Numbered from the stretch's first letter, positions 24,721 to 35,425 are shown. The stretch is DNA of 64,000 bases from Providencia zhijiangensis (GCF_030315915.2 NZ_CP135990.1:2852001-2916000), one strand, 5' to 3'. Notes: generated from the sequence alone by a model not told the origin. Numbers and translations are program-made.

Positions 24721-26010
24721 ATGCACCATTCCGAAGAATTATATAATGAAGCCCAACAGCTGATCCCTGGCGGTGTTAACTCCCCTGTTCGCGCCTTTAA
24801 TGGTGTGGGAGGTACTCCGTTATTTATCGAACGCGCTGATGGCGCTTACATTTATGATGTCGATGGCAAAGCTTACATTGACTATGTGGGTTCTTGGGGT
24901 CCAATGGTACTGGGTCACAACCATCCGGCTATCCGCGATGCGGTGATTAAAGCCGTCAATAAAGGCTTAAGCTTTGGTGCGCCAACGGCTGCTGAAGTGG
25001 AAATGGCAAAACTGGTGTGTGAGTTAGTGCCATCTATCGATATGATCCGTATGGTTAACTCCGGCACTGAAGCCACCATGAGCGCGATCCGCCTTGCTCG
25101 TGGTTATACAGGTCGCGATAAAATTATTAAGTTCGAAGGTTGCTACCACGGTCACGCTGACTGCCTATTAGTGAAAGCAGGTTCCGGTGCACTGACCATG
25201 GGTGAGCCTAACTCTCCGGGCGTACCTGAAGATTTCGTTAAGCATACATTAACTTGCACATACAACGATTTAGCCTCTGTACGCCAAGCTTTCGAAAACT
25301 ACCCTGAAGAAGTGGCATGTGTGATTGTTGAACCTGTCGCGGGCAATATGAACTGCGTTCCACCAACCGCAGAATTCCTGCCGGGTCTGCGTGCATTATG
25401 TGATGAATTCAATGCACTGCTGATCATCGATGAAGTGATGACTGGCTTCCGTGTTGCACTCGGTGGCGCTCAAGATCACTACAACGTACAACCGGATTTA
25501 ACCTGTTTAGGTAAAATCATCGGTGGCGGTATGCCAGTGGGTGCTTTTGGTGGTCGCTATGAAGTGATGGAAAAATTAGCGCCTATCGGCCCGGTTTACC
25601 AAGCAGGCACACTTTCTGGTAACCCTGTCGCGATGGCGGCTGGCTTAGCCTGCTTAAATGAAGTCTCTCAACCGGGAGTTCATGCACGCTTAACAGAACT
25701 GACCGATAAGCTGGCTCGTGGCTTAGCCCGTGTTTCTAAAGAACAAGGCGTGCCAATGGTAATCAACCATGTGGGCGGGATGTTTGGTCTGTTCTTCACT
25801 GACGCTGAGTCTGTAACTTGCTACCAAGACGTGATGAAATGCGACGTGACTCGCTTTAAGAAATTCTTCCACTACATGTTAGAAGAAGGCGTTTACTTAG
25901 CACCATCTGCATTCGAAGCGGGCTTTATGTCTGTCGCTCATAGCGATGAAGATATCCAGCGCACCATCGATGCCGCGGAAATTGCACTGGCAAAAATCAA
26001 AGCCGAATAA
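24721..26010 (+). CDS. hemL: Glutamate-1-semialdehyde 2,1-aminomutase
   Basis: PLP enzyme forming 5-aminolevulinate, the C5 entry to haem synthesis. 429 residues (E. coli 426). Signatures: [13 protein letters not shown] at the N-terminus, [16 protein letters not shown], the class III aminotransferase stretch [19 protein letters not shown], and the PLP-binding Lys in [18 protein letters not shown]. Ribosome site CAGGAG lies 5-6 bases before the ATG. A strong terminator follows. Confidence 0.99.
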   Translation: MHHSEELYNEAQQLIPGGVNSPVRAFNGVGGTPLFIERADGAYIYDVDGKAYIDYVGSWGPMVLGHNHPAIRDAVIKAVNKGLSFGAPTAAEVEMAKLVCELVPSIDMIRMVNSGTEATMSAIRLARGYTGRDKIIKFEGCYHGHADCLLVKAGSGALTMGEPNSPGVPEDFVKHTLTCTYNDLASVRQAFENYPEEVACVIVEPVAGNMNCVPPTAEFLPGLRALCDEFNALLIIDEVMTGFRVALGGAQDHYNVQPDLTCLGKIIGGGMPVGAFGGRYEVMEKLAPIGPVYQAGTLSGNPVAMAAGLACLNEVSQPGVHARLTELTDKLARGLARVSKEQGVPMVINHVGGMFGLFFTDAESVTCYQDVMKCDVTRFKKFFHYMLEEGVYLAPSAFEAGFMSVAHSDEDIQRTIDAAEIALAKIKAE

Positions 26011-26030
26011 TCCCCGCAATAATCCGCTCA

Positions 26031-26073
26031 AAAAAATAGGCGCCATCTACATAAGACGGCGCCTATTTTTTTA
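26031..26073. terminator. Terminator after hemL
   Basis: Stem AAAAAATAGGCGCC / GGCGCCTATTTTTT with a loop of about 13 bases. A tracts on one side and T tracts on the other suggest it can act in both directions, between hemL and convergent mrcB. Confidence 0.92.
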
Positions 26074-26126
26074 TCTATTTTTTGGTCTTTTTTCGTTTTC
26101 AATCAAACAAATTATTCTCCTAAATC

Positions 26127-26228
26127 CCGTGCGCTGTAGCTAGGCGGCAAGTGAGCTAAGCCCTAGGAGCATACACAAGTATGTGACTAGGGTTAGCGAC
26201 CGCAGCCAACAACGCTACGGCGTGCGGG
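26127..26228 (+). repeat. ERIC element overlapping the 3' end of mrcB
   Basis: Terminal inverted repeats CCCGTGCGCTGTAGC / GCTACGGCGTGCGGG around the core CCCTAGGAGCATACACAAGT and ATGTGACTAGGG. The right arm covers the last codons of mrcB, whose stop TAG is at 26215-26217. Confidence 0.92.
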
Positions 26229-28752
26229 ATGACGGAGAATCGCCAAACATATCCTTCACCCAGTCAGGAGCTGCTCCATCTTCTTGCGGCGCCTCACCAT
26301 TCCCATTCAAATTCCACGCCGGATCTTGCGATGCTGATCCTTGGCATAGGCTTTGCGGATCTTCTGTCCAGACTGGCAACATTCTGCCGCCACCTAAATC
26401 AGAGCAGCTAAATTGGCCATCCATCATGACGCGCATGTCGGTTATCCCTTCTGGCGCTCGGTTGATAAGTGTCAGTGGCGTTTGGTTATCTAAATAGCGC
26501 TGATAAACACGTAATGCCCCTGTTGAGCCTGTTAACTGTGTTGGTCCGTTGTTATCGCGACCGACCCAGACAATAGCCACTTCCTTACCGTCGATACCCG
26601 CGTACCAGCTATCACGCAGATCGTTGGTGGTACCCGTTTTACCCGCCAGATTGTATTTACCATATTTATTCAGTAATACGCGCCCAGTCCCTTGCTGTAC
26701 CACTTGCTGCATACCAAACAGCGTTAAATAAGCGGCTTGAGATGGTACGGCACGCTCTGCGGATGGGTAACTTTGATACAGCTCTTTGCCATCACCATCA
26801 ATCACTGAACGTAATGCAGATAATTTTGCACGATTACCTTCGCCACCAATGGTTTGGTACACTTGCGCCACTTCAGCTGGCGTTAAGTTCACCGCACCTA
26901 ACAACATCGCAGGCACTTTTTCCATCGCACTTTCTGGTGCGCCCAGGCGGATAAACGTATTCATCACTTGGTCGAGACCAATTTCCATCCCTAAGTTTAC
27001 GGTTGGAATATTTTGTGATTTCGCTAATGCATCCACCAGCATCATACGGCCATTGAAGTTACGGCTATAGTTTCGTGGACTCCAGCTTTGATTACCGACT
27101 TTGATAGTCAGTGGTTCATCGGATAGCCACGTATTTAAACGGAAGCGGTCTGGCTCACTTAATGCCGTTAAATAAACCGGTGGTTTTGCTAAAGAACCAA
27201 TGCTACGACGGGCATTCAACGCTCGGTTAAAGCCTGAGAATTTTGGATCAGAGCCGCCGACCATTGCACGCACTTCGCCGTTAATACGGTCAACCACCAC
27301 CATGGCACCTTCGATATCATCCAATTTACGTGCTTTACGTAAATCAGCCACGCCGAACTCGACTGCATTTTCCGCCGCCGTTTGCGCCACAGGATCTAAG
27401 GTCGTAAAGATTTTCGCACCAGAGAGATCTTTAACTTTATCCCCAAGCTTCTCACTTAGCTCTTGTCGCACCATCTGCATAAACGCGGGTTGAGATGCGA
27501 CTAACCCTTCTTTGTTTTTCACACCGAGTGGTCGAGCGCTCAGAACTTGGTACATCTCATTGTCGATAACACCGCGGGTTTCGAGGATTTTAAGCACAAT
27601 GTTACGGCGTTTAATCGCATTTTGTGGCTTAGTCCACGGGTTAAAGGTCGATGCACCTTGCACCATTCCCACCAGCAATGCTTGTTGGTCAAAGCTTAAC
27701 TCATTAATTGGTCGGCCAAAGTAATACAAACTCGCCAGCGGGAAGCCGCGAATTTCGTCATTACCATTTTGCCCTAAATAGACCTCATTCAAATACAGCT
27801 CAAGAATGCGTTCTTTGCTGTAGTTGTAGTCTAAAATCAATGCCATAAAGGCTTCGTTAGCTTTACGTTTCAGGGTTCTTTCGTTGGTTAAAAATAGGTT
27901 TTTCACCAACTGCTGCGTTAAGGTACTTCCCCCCTGCACGGAGCGACCCGCGGTGACGTTCGCCACCACCGCACGACCGATAGAATATAAGCTAACACCA
28001 TCATGCTCATAAAAGTTTCTATCTTCCGTTTCGAGGAGGATTTTCACCAAGGATTCAGGAAAATCCGCCATTGGCAGCACTAAACGCTGTTCATTATTCG
28101 CAGATTGCATCATGGTGATCAGTTTCGGATCTAAACGGAAGAAACCGAACGAGCGCCCATTTTCAATATTTTCAATCTTGCTCAGCATGCCATTTTCAAA
28201 CACCAGACGCGCGAGGACTTGCCCCTCTTTTTGGTCTGGGAAATTAAATGGGCGACGCAAAATTTCAATGGTATTGCCTTTCACCACAAACTCACCGGAT
28301 GTGGTGATTTTGCTGACTTTACGGTACTGCATCCCTTCAAGCAGGTTGGTCATTTCAGCTTGGCTGTAATCCATACCCGGCTCAAGGTTTACCATGCGTC
28401 CGTATACCGCCGCAGGCAAGTCCCACACCTTACCATCAAGGCGCTCTTTAATTTGTTGGTTTAGATAAAAACCGTAAGCCGCCAGTATCACTGCGAGTAC
28501 CAGCATTAATTTAACTAGCAGCCAGAACCAGCGCCATTTACTCTTGCGAGGTTTGTTCTTTTTTGAGCCTTTTTTGGTCATTTGCTCTTCTTCATCGTCT
28601 TCATCATCAAGATATTCATCATCAATATCTTCGTCATCATACAGATCTTCATCATAATCATCGCGGCGTCTACGGCGGCGTGAAGAGGAGGATTGTTTCT
28701 CGGCAGCGCGTCTTTTGCGTCTGCCAATGGGTTCAAAATCTTTACCGGACAT
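26215..28752 (-). CDS. mrcB: Bifunctional penicillin-binding protein 1b
   Basis: Peptidoglycan glycosyltransferase and D,D-transpeptidase anchored in the inner membrane. 845 residues. A basic then very acidic N-terminal cytoplasmic tail (about 1-70), one transmembrane helix at about 74-96, a UB2H domain, and a GT51 domain with catalytic Glu243 in LETEDRNFYEHDG. A transpeptidase domain follows, with the Ser520-x-x-Lys523 motif in RSIGSLAKPP, SQN, and KTGTTND. The E. coli protein ends shortly after KDMFG; here KDMFGD is followed by SPSSRTP, of which the last residues and the stop come from an ERIC terminal repeat. hrpB lies upstream, as in E. coli. Confidence 0.98.
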   Translation of the reverse strand: MSGKDFEPIGRRKRRAAEKQSSSSRRRRRRDDYDEDLYDDEDIDDEYLDDEDDEEEQMTKKGSKKNKPRKSKWRWFWLLVKLMLVLAVILAAYGFYLNQQIKERLDGKVWDLPAAVYGRMVNLEPGMDYSQAEMTNLLEGMQYRKVSKITTSGEFVVKGNTIEILRRPFNFPDQKEGQVLARLVFENGMLSKIENIENGRSFGFFRLDPKLITMMQSANNEQRLVLPMADFPESLVKILLETEDRNFYEHDGVSLYSIGRAVVANVTAGRSVQGGSTLTQQLVKNLFLTNERTLKRKANEAFMALILDYNYSKERILELYLNEVYLGQNGNDEIRGFPLASLYYFGRPINELSFDQQALLVGMVQGASTFNPWTKPQNAIKRRNIVLKILETRGVIDNEMYQVLSARPLGVKNKEGLVASQPAFMQMVRQELSEKLGDKVKDLSGAKIFTTLDPVAQTAAENAVEFGVADLRKARKLDDIEGAMVVVDRINGEVRAMVGGSDPKFSGFNRALNARRSIGSLAKPPVYLTALSEPDRFRLNTWLSDEPLTIKVGNQSWSPRNYSRNFNGRMMLVDALAKSQNIPTVNLGMEIGLDQVMNTFIRLGAPESAMEKVPAMLLGAVNLTPAEVAQVYQTIGGEGNRAKLSALRSVIDGDGKELYQSYPSAERAVPSQAAYLTLFGMQQVVQQGTGRVLLNKYGKYNLAGKTGTTNDLRDSWYAGIDGKEVAIVWVGRDNNGPTQLTGSTGALRVYQRYLDNQTPLTLINRAPEGITDMRVMMDGQFSCSDLGGGRMLPVWTEDPQSLCQGSASQDPAWNLNGNGEAPQEDGAAPDWVKDMFGDSPSSRTP

Positions 28753-28983
28753 GGTCGCTCCATATCTCCTATACCTAAATAGGCATTAAAATCTAACTAT
28801 GTATGCGCAAACATAACGACATGTGCGTAAGCACAATTACAGATGCGTAAATGTAACATAAGGCTAATTTTGGCTCATAATTCAAGGAATTTCACGGAAG
28901 AAAGCTCCTAATTACACTTCCTTACGCTGCCTATTGGACGCCATTGCCTAATTTACAGCCCGTTATTAGAGCACAAAATTAGG

Positions 28984-31443
28984 TTATTTCGCACTCATCA
29001 TCGCTTTTTTTGTTTGTCGTGTTGGTTCAGCATTCGCAGGGTCATCTGGCCAAGGATGTTTTGGATAACGCCCTTTCATCTCTTTTTGTACCTCTTTATA
29101 GCTCCCTTGCCAAAATGCACCGAGATCTTGAGTTATCTGAATAGGGCGCCTTGCCGGTGAAAGCAATGATAATATTAATGTCACTTTGCCATTTGCCACC
29201 GTTGGATTGGCTTTTTCACCAAACACTTCTTGCAGGCGAACTTCAACCACCGGAGGCTTGTCTAGCGCGTAGTGAATACTTACCTCGCTCCCAGAAGGGG
29301 CAACATAGGTCATAGGGAAAGTGCTGTCGAGCCATTGGCGTTGCTGCCAATCCAATCGATTCAATAATAAATTCATTAAATCAATTTCTTGTAGCTTTTT
29401 CTTGCTTGTCACGCCATTAAGATAGGGGGCTAGCCATTCATCAAGCGTCTCGAGTAAAGTCTCATCATCCATTGCAGGCAATGGCGAGTCAGGAAAATAA
29501 CGCGCCGCTAATTCACAACGAATGCGCAACTGTAGGGTATTTTCTTGCCAGTTTAACTGTTGCAAACCATTTTGCTGAAGCCAGTAAACCAGCGCTTTTT
29601 TAATCTCTTCCGGTTCTGGATTAGTCAGTCGTTGAGATTTCACGACTAGCTGCCCACATTGCAAGCGCTTCCATGCCAGCAAGCTTCCTCGCTGCTCATC
29701 CCATTCAACTGTCTCTTGAGTGCTAAAAAGATGCGGGCAATCCTGTTGAAGCTTTTCAATTTCAATAGGATATGCCAAGGAGATACGCGCATCTGCCGAG
29801 GTTTCTGACTGCCATAATGCCGCTACCATCAGCCATGTATTGCCCATTAGTGGGTCATTATCATTCAGTGTGGCCCCTAACCCGCTGGCTAATTGATAAC
29901 GGGTTTGGTTGTCTCTGGATTTCGCAATATAGCCAGGAAACCCTGCGGCAAGTAAGGTTGGTAACCACTCACTAATCAACCCAGAAGTTTTCCCTAAAGA
30001 ATGGGTAACTTTCTCACAACTTAAGATAGAGGCGCGTTTGCACCAATTTTCCGTCGGGCGTTCTAAATAGGTATGTAGGTCTATCACTCCGCCACGGGGT
30101 GGCTCTTCAATAATTGCCGTTAATAATGCAGCCAGTTGAATAACGGATTTATTTTGAGTTTGTTGCGCGTGATACAGCATGGCAGCAGTACGCACTGACG
30201 TTCCCGTTCCCGCCATTTTATTGCCCATCGACGTGAGTTTCCCTTGGGCATCGGTGACACCCAATTTGAATAACAGGGTTTTCGCTGCCGATAATGCCGC
30301 CTCAGGGGGAACATCTAACCATTGGAGTTGGGAAATATCGTGACAGCCCCATTGAAGGAGCGCTAACCATAATCCACTTAAATCACTATTATTGATTTCT
30401 GCTTCACTAAATTGTGCTGCACGTTCAGCTTGTTCGGCGCTCATTAGGTGCCAGCATACACCCGCTTCTAAACGCCCTGCTCGCCCCGCACGTTGAGTCA
30501 TTGAAGCTTGGCTAATGCGTTTTTTAATGAGCTTTGTAAGCCCACTTCGCGGGTTAAATTGCCCTACGCGCTCAAAACCGCTATCCACCACTAAACGGAT
30601 CCCCTCGATGGTGAGACTGGTTTCCGCAATGTTGGTCGCCAGCACAACCTTACGTTTTCCTTCGGGGGCAGGCAGAATCGCGTGTTGCTGGGCTTGAATT
30701 GATAGCGCGCCATACATTGGGCACAACATCACATCGTCAGTCACTAACCCTTCTAACTCGCTTTTCGTCCGCTCAATTTCGCCTACACCCGGTAAAAAGA
30801 GTAACAAAGAGCCAGTTTGTTGCTGCATCAGCTGCCAAACCGCGCTCGCGACTTCTTGATGAAACGGTTTGTTCGGATTGATAGGCTTATATTCCCGTTG
30901 AACAGGGAATGCCCGCCCTTGTGAACTGATCACTGGCGCATCCGGAAATAACTGGCTAAGCCCTTGATCATCCAGCGTAGCGGACATTAGTAGAATTTTT
31001 AAGTCGTCCCGCAGTGCTTGCTGAGAATCCAACAACAGCGCTAACCCTAAATCGGCCTGCAAATTACGCTCATGAAATTCATCCAAAATGACCAATCCGA
31101 CACCTTCAAGCATCGGGTCATTTTGTAATTGGCGAGTGAGAACCCCTTCCGTCACGACTTCCAAACGCGTTTTTGCACTCACTTTGCTTTCTGAGCGCAT
31201 ACGTAAACCAATGCTTTCCCCTACCAACTCCCCTAACTGCTGCGCCAAGCGAGCGGCGACTGAACGCGCTGCAATACGCCGCGGCTCTAACATAATAATT
31301 CGCCCGTCTATCTGCCCACTTTTGAGGATTTCTAGCGGCAATACCGTTGATTTTCCAGCCCCTGTCGGTGCATGCAACAGAACTTGAGAGGATTTCGCTA
31401 AAGCAGCGAGTAAGTCATCGCTTACTTCTAAGATAGGGAACAC
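28984..31443 (-). CDS. hrpB: ATP-dependent RNA helicase HrpB
   Basis: DEAH-box superfamily 2 helicase; its cellular target is still unclear in enterobacteria. 819 residues. Motif I LLHAPTGAGKST, Ia LEPRRIAARSVAARLA, motif II with the HrpB variant DEFH in ILDEFHERNLQADL, motif III LMSATLD, and motif VI TQRAGRAGRLEAG. The conserved HrpB C-terminal domain follows (SLLSPARRPIQITQDLGAFW...YPKHPWPDDP). It is divergent from sfsA and upstream of mrcB on the same strand. Confidence 0.97.
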   Translation of the reverse strand: MFPILEVSDDLLAALAKSSQVLLHAPTGAGKSTVLPLEILKSGQIDGRIIMLEPRRIAARSVAARLAQQLGELVGESIGLRMRSESKVSAKTRLEVVTEGVLTRQLQNDPMLEGVGLVILDEFHERNLQADLGLALLLDSQQALRDDLKILLMSATLDDQGLSQLFPDAPVISSQGRAFPVQREYKPINPNKPFHQEVASAVWQLMQQQTGSLLLFLPGVGEIERTKSELEGLVTDDVMLCPMYGALSIQAQQHAILPAPEGKRKVVLATNIAETSLTIEGIRLVVDSGFERVGQFNPRSGLTKLIKKRISQASMTQRAGRAGRLEAGVCWHLMSAEQAERAAQFSEAEINNSDLSGLWLALLQWGCHDISQLQWLDVPPEAALSAAKTLLFKLGVTDAQGKLTSMGNKMAGTGTSVRTAAMLYHAQQTQNKSVIQLAALLTAIIEEPPRGGVIDLHTYLERPTENWCKRASILSCEKVTHSLGKTSGLISEWLPTLLAAGFPGYIAKSRDNQTRYQLASGLGATLNDNDPLMGNTWLMVAALWQSETSADARISLAYPIEIEKLQQDCPHLFSTQETVEWDEQRGSLLAWKRLQCGQLVVKSQRLTNPEPEEIKKALVYWLQQNGLQQLNWQENTLQLRIRCELAARYFPDSPLPAMDDETLLETLDEWLAPYLNGVTSKKKLQEIDLMNLLLNRLDWQQRQWLDSTFPMTYVAPSGSEVSIHYALDKPPVVEVRLQEVFGEKANPTVANGKVTLILSLLSPARRPIQITQDLGAFWQGSYKEVQKEMKGRYPKHPWPDDPANAEPTRQTKKAMMSAK

Positions 31444-31604
31444 TAAGGGGTAACTCCATGAGGTTTAACTTTCTATGAGAAGCATTGTAGCATTAACAAA
31501 TTGTCGCATTAACGAATATGACGCATTAATACTGTCTATTAACTAACCCCATCTATAGCATGGTGCTATGTTATGTCACGAACAACGCGGTAAACGGAGA
31601 ATAC

Positions 31605-32321
31605 ATGGAATTTATCCCCCCTTTAAAATCAGCCATCTTAATTAAACGCTATAAACGTTTTTTAGCGGATATCGTCACCCCCGAGGGTGAGGAAATGACA
31701 ATACACTGCGCAAACACAGGGGCGATGACAGGCTGTGCAACGCCTGGGGATACCGTGTGGTACTCCACCTCGGATAACCCAAAACGAAAATATCCGTACA
31801 GTTGGGAGTTAACACAGACCAAAAATGACCATCTAATTTGTATTAATACGCTGCGAGCGAATCAATTAGTGGCAGAAGCGTTGGCAAAAAAGCATATTCC
31901 AGAATTATCTGACTACAGTATAGTGACCCCTGAAGTGAAGTATGGCAGTGAAAACAGTCGGATTGATTTTTTACTCACTCAAGAGGGCTTAGCTGATTGT
32001 TTTATTGAAGTAAAATCAGTGACTTTGCTGGAAAACAACCATGGCTATTTCCCTGATGCTCAGACAATCCGAGGACAAAAACACCTTAGAGAGTTGACTT
32101 TGATTGCGAAAGAAGGAAAACGCGCCATACTTATGTTTGTAATTTTACATAGCGGTATCCACGTAGTATCCGCGGCTGCACATATTGATCCTAAATATGC
32201 AGCGTTGTTAGAACAGGCTATAGCCAATGGCGTCGAAGTTCTGTGTTATCAAGTGGATATATCTAAACAAAAAATGCAAATAGGGACATCAATTCGCTTC
32301 ACCCCGACTAAGTCATTTTAG
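31605..32321 (+). CDS. sfsA: DNA/RNA nuclease or regulator SfsA
   Basis: Family named for sugar fermentation stimulation; DNA binding and a nuclease-like fold have been described, but the exact role is unsettled. I start at the ATG at 31605 ([20 protein letters not shown]), which aligns with family members and gives 238 residues; an in-frame ATG 45 bases upstream adds an unrelated leader. Signatures: [31 protein letters not shown]. Immediately upstream of dksA, as in E. coli. Confidence 0.95.
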   Translation: MEFIPPLKSAILIKRYKRFLADIVTPEGEEMTIHCANTGAMTGCATPGDTVWYSTSDNPKRKYPYSWELTQTKNDHLICINTLRANQLVAEALAKKHIPELSDYSIVTPEVKYGSENSRIDFLLTQEGLADCFIEVKSVTLLENNHGYFPDAQTIRGQKHLRELTLIAKEGKRAILMFVILHSGIHVVSAAAHIDPKYAALLEQAIANGVEVLCYQVDISKQKMQIGTSIRFTPTKSF

Positions 32322-32511
32322 ATTAGTCGATATTTAAACAAGGTCATCGAGTTAGGAGTGCTAGTGAAGGGAAGAAACACGCTTGTCCTCACAGCATTAC
32401 AAAACTCATCACATGAACGATTGCCAAGACGGCTGTCTTCTGATATTTATAGCGACCTTAAATTTTCCCCCTTGGGGTTTTTGTAAAATTTGCGTGTGTA
32501 GGAGAAGCATT

Positions 32512-32967
32512 ATGCAAGAAGGGCAAAAACGTAAGACATCGTCCTTAAGCATTCTCGCCATTGCCGGGGTTGAGCCCTATCATGAGAAGGCTGGCGAAGA
32601 GTACATGAACGAAGCCCAATTGGCGCATTTTAAGCTCATTCTCGAAGCATGGCGCAATCAACTCAGAGATGAAGTGGACCGGACTGTTACTCATATGCAA
32701 GATGAGGCAGCTAACTTTCCAGACCCCGTTGATAGAGCCGCTCAGGAAGAGGAATTCAGCCTCGAATTACGTAACCGCGACCGCGAACGTAAATTGATCA
32801 AGAAGATCGAAAAGACGCTGAAGAAAGTTGAAGATGAAGATTTTGGCTACTGCGAATCTTGTGGTGTGGAAATTGGCATCCGTCGTTTGGAAGCGCGTCC
32901 AACAGCAGATTTGTGCATCGACTGTAAAACATTAGCAGAGATCCGCGAAAAGCAGATGGCTGGCTAA
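32512..32967 (+). CDS. dksA: RNA polymerase-binding transcription factor DksA
   Basis: Secondary-channel factor that acts with ppGpp at rRNA and amino-acid promoters. The start at 32512 ([20 protein letters not shown]) has GGAGAA upstream and matches the family; 151 residues. A long coiled coil (about 35-105) carries the acidic tip Asp71/Asp74 (FPDPVDRA), and the four-Cys zinc finger is Cys114, Cys117, Cys135, Cys138. Upstream in-frame ATGs are rejected because their leader is not conserved. In E. coli gluQ follows; here it is absent. Confidence 0.98.
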   Translation: MQEGQKRKTSSLSILAIAGVEPYHEKAGEEYMNEAQLAHFKLILEAWRNQLRDEVDRTVTHMQDEAANFPDPVDRAAQEEEFSLELRNRDRERKLIKKIEKTLKKVEDEDFGYCESCGVEIGIRRLEARPTADLCIDCKTLAEIREKQMAG

Positions 32968-32989
32968 TTGTTGTTTTGGGAGTCCTCAA

Positions 32990-33015
32990 CGGCGCATTAA
33001 CCCTGCGCCGTTATA
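32990..33015 (+). other. Hairpin downstream of dksA
   Basis: AACGGCGCA / TGCGCCGTT with a 7-base loop. It is followed by ATAAGG rather than a T tract, so it is a weak terminator at best. Confidence 0.55.
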
Positions 33016-33258
33016 AGGATTCGCACCCTCAAAAATGTTTAAATTCCCCTTTTCCTCATCTTTATTTCTCTCATTTTCTCTACATTTGTTATCGTTTGCG
33101 TCTCGCGCAAAAAGCTACAATTTGTATAATATTCACTGGTTTAATTGATATAAAAAATAATTAGCCATGACTTTTATTCGTTTAACCATTCTCAAAGAAA
33201 CTTCAGTGAGCTATGATTAGCCGCTTATTTTGTTTAATGAATCTATGTAATGACATCG

Positions 33259-33270
33259 AGGTGTACTATT
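33259..33270 (+). promoter_or_regulatory. pcnB ribosome site and AUU start codon
   Basis: GAGG about 6 bases before ATT at 33268. The first residues after [12 protein letters not shown], align with the known N-terminus of E. coli PcnB, which also starts at AUU. The ATG at 33250 lies upstream of this ribosome site and has none of its own. Confidence 0.85.
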
Positions 33271-34872
33271 TTTAACCGAGTAGCAAATTTCTGCCGCAAT
33301 ATTTTATCTCGCAATGAACCAGCATCGTCCGCAGAACAGGACTCGATGCCAAAGCGTGGTGCGCGAGACACACAGGCAGCCGGTGAAAGGCCAGTCACTC
33401 CTTCTGCATCAGAGAAAAAATCTGAGAGGAAAACTCGGCATGAGCAGAATACTAGACATGACCAGAATACGAGACAAACAAAGAAAGCGGTTCGTCCCTC
33501 TAAACGTTCCGATGCTCAAACACAGAAGCGAACATCCGTGACGAAACAAGAATCGATTACCGTTATTCCACGCGCTCAACACATAATCTCGCGTGATGAC
33601 ATTAGTGAAAATGCACTGAAAGTATTGTACCGCCTTAATAAAAATGGCTATGAAGCCTATTTAGTTGGCGGTGGTGTACGTGATTTATTATTAGGCCAAA
33701 AGCCAAAAGATTTCGATATCACCACCAATGCAACCCCAGAACAAATTCGCAAGCTATTTCGTAATTGCCGACTGGTTGGTCGCCGATTCCGCCTTGCGCA
33801 CATTATGTTTGGCCCAGAAATTATTGAAGTCGCCACCTTCCGCGGTCACCACGACCAAGAAGTCGATGATAAAAACCTGTCATCTCAAGCGCAAAATGGC
33901 ATGCTGCTTCGCGACAATATTTTCGGTTCCATTGAAGAAGATGCTATCCGCCGTGACTTTACTGTCAATAGCCTGTATTACAACATTGATGATTTCTCCG
34001 TACGCGATTACGTCAATGGATTACAAGACTTAAAAGATGGCGTTATTCGTTTGATTGGCGACCCAGAAACTCGCTACCGTGAAGATCCAGTTCGTATGAT
34101 CCGCGCCGTGCGTTTCGCCTGTAAGCTGAATATGCGTATCGAGCCAAATACCGCAGAGCCAATTCATCGCTTAGCTCCATTGCTGCGTGAAATTCCTTCT
34201 GCACGACTGTTTGAAGAGTCATTAAAATTACTTCAAGCAGGTTATGGTTACGCCACCTATAAAATGCTGAATCAGTATCATCTGTTTGAACAACTGTTCC
34301 CAGTGATTGCGAGCCGCTTCACTGAGAATGGTGACTCACCAATGGAAAAAGTCATTGAACAGGTGTTAAAAAACACCGACTTCAGACTAAAAAATGATAA
34401 GCGCGTCAACCCTGCATTTTTATTTGCAGCCATGTTATGGTATCCCGTCACTGAGCACGCAGAGAAACTATCACAGGAAGGCGGTCTTGCTTACTATGAT
34501 GCCTTTGCGCTGGCAATGAACGATGTACTGGATGAACAGTGCCGCTCTATTGCAATACCAAAACGTATTACGACCACCATGCGTGATATCTGGATGTTGC
34601 AATTACGCTTACCACGTCGCCAAGGGCGTCGTGCGAATAAATTGATGGAGCACCCTAAATTCCGTGCTGCCTTTGATTTATTAGAGCTTCGAGCCAATGT
34701 AGAACACCGTAATGAGCTACAAGAACTCGCTTTATGGTGGAATGACTTCCAACAAGCTAATGCACAGAAACAGCGTGAAATGATCTCGGAACTCGGTAGT
34801 GCCCCAACTCGCCGCCGCCAGCGTCCGCATCGTTCATCACAATCCGGTAATAGAAAACCGAATAAATCATAA
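33268..34872 (+). CDS. pcnB: Poly(A) polymerase I
   Basis: Adds 3' poly(A) tails that promote RNA decay and control ColE1-type plasmid copy number. Start chosen at the AUU codon at 33268, giving 534 residues. Nucleotidyltransferase domain: [25 protein letters not shown] with catalytic Asp pair [14 protein letters not shown], and the [12 protein letters not shown] motif, then the RNA-binding domain and a basic Arg/Ser-rich tail. Between the conserved N-terminus (ILSR) and TVIPRAQH is an extra stretch of about 65 residues, basic and polar, containing a tandem piece [16 protein letters not shown]. coli has only about 15 residues there. It probably forms an operon with folK, 70 bp downstream. Confidence 0.97.
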   Translation: MFNRVANFCRNILSRNEPASSAEQDSMPKRGARDTQAAGERPVTPSASEKKSERKTRHEQNTRHDQNTRQTKKAVRPSKRSDAQTQKRTSVTKQESITVIPRAQHIISRDDISENALKVLYRLNKNGYEAYLVGGGVRDLLLGQKPKDFDITTNATPEQIRKLFRNCRLVGRRFRLAHIMFGPEIIEVATFRGHHDQEVDDKNLSSQAQNGMLLRDNIFGSIEEDAIRRDFTVNSLYYNIDDFSVRDYVNGLQDLKDGVIRLIGDPETRYREDPVRMIRAVRFACKLNMRIEPNTAEPIHRLAPLLREIPSARLFEESLKLLQAGYGYATYKMLNQYHLFEQLFPVIASRFTENGDSPMEKVIEQVLKNTDFRLKNDKRVNPAFLFAAMLWYPVTEHAEKLSQEGGLAYYDAFALAMNDVLDEQCRSIAIPKRITTTMRDIWMLQLRLPRRQGRRANKLMEHPKFRAAFDLLELRANVEHRNELQELALWWNDFQQANAQKQREMISELGSAPTRRRQRPHRSSQSGNRKPNKS

Positions 34873-34942
34873 TGGTTCAATCGCAGCGGCTTAAACGGTC
34901 GTTGCGATCACCATAGAGAGATTAAGATAGAGAGATAAAGAG

Positions 34943-35425
34943 ATGGAGCAAGTGTACATTGCCATTGGCAGCAACTTAGGCGAGCCACTGAAGCAAGCAC
35001 AACAAGCGATTGCCGCATTAGATGCGATTCCAAGCACTCGCGTTGTGAGCACTTCCTCTATTTATCGAACTAAACCCCTCGGCCCACAGGATCAACCTGA
35101 TTATCTCAATCTGGCAGTTTTGCTGGAAACTGAACTCGAACCTGAAGAATTACTCAATTACACCCAGAAAATTGAATTAGATTTAGGCCGCGTTCGTAAA
35201 GATGAGCGCTGGGGGCCGAGAACATTAGATCTCGATATCATGTTGTTTGGCAATCGAGTGATCCACACCGAGCGCTTAACTGTTCCACATTATGGGCTAA
35301 AAGAGCGTGAGTTTATGCTTTATCCGCTCAGTGACATTACCCCTTCCCTGATTTTTCCTGATGGTGAAAAACTGTCAGAAAGACTTACACACGTCCCTCT
35401 AAATGGCCTAATGCTTTGGGAATAA
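34943..35425 (+). CDS. folK: 2-amino-4-hydroxy-6-hydroxymethyldihydropteridine pyrophosphokinase
   Basis: Transfers pyrophosphate from ATP to the pterin in folate synthesis. 160 residues, E. coli length. N-terminal AIGSNLGEP, the SSIYRTKPLGPQDQPDYLN segment, and the signature RWGPRTLDLDIMLFG with the two metal-binding Asp residues. Follows pcnB, precedes panB, as in E. coli. Confidence 0.98.
   Translation: MEQVYIAIGSNLGEPLKQAQQAIAALDAIPSTRVVSTSSIYRTKPLGPQDQPDYLNLAVLLETELEPEELLNYTQKIELDLGRVRKDERWGPRTLDLDIMLFGNRVIHTERLTVPHYGLKEREFMLYPLSDITPSLIFPDGEKLSERLTHVPLNGLMLWE

Noticed and set aside
32976..33164. gluQ remnant between dksA and pcnB
   Set aside because: The 62-codon frame there shows no synthetase motif such as HIGH.
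33250..33267. ATG start for pcnB
   Set aside because: No ribosome site before it; GAGG lies between it and the AUU that matches the conserved N-terminus.
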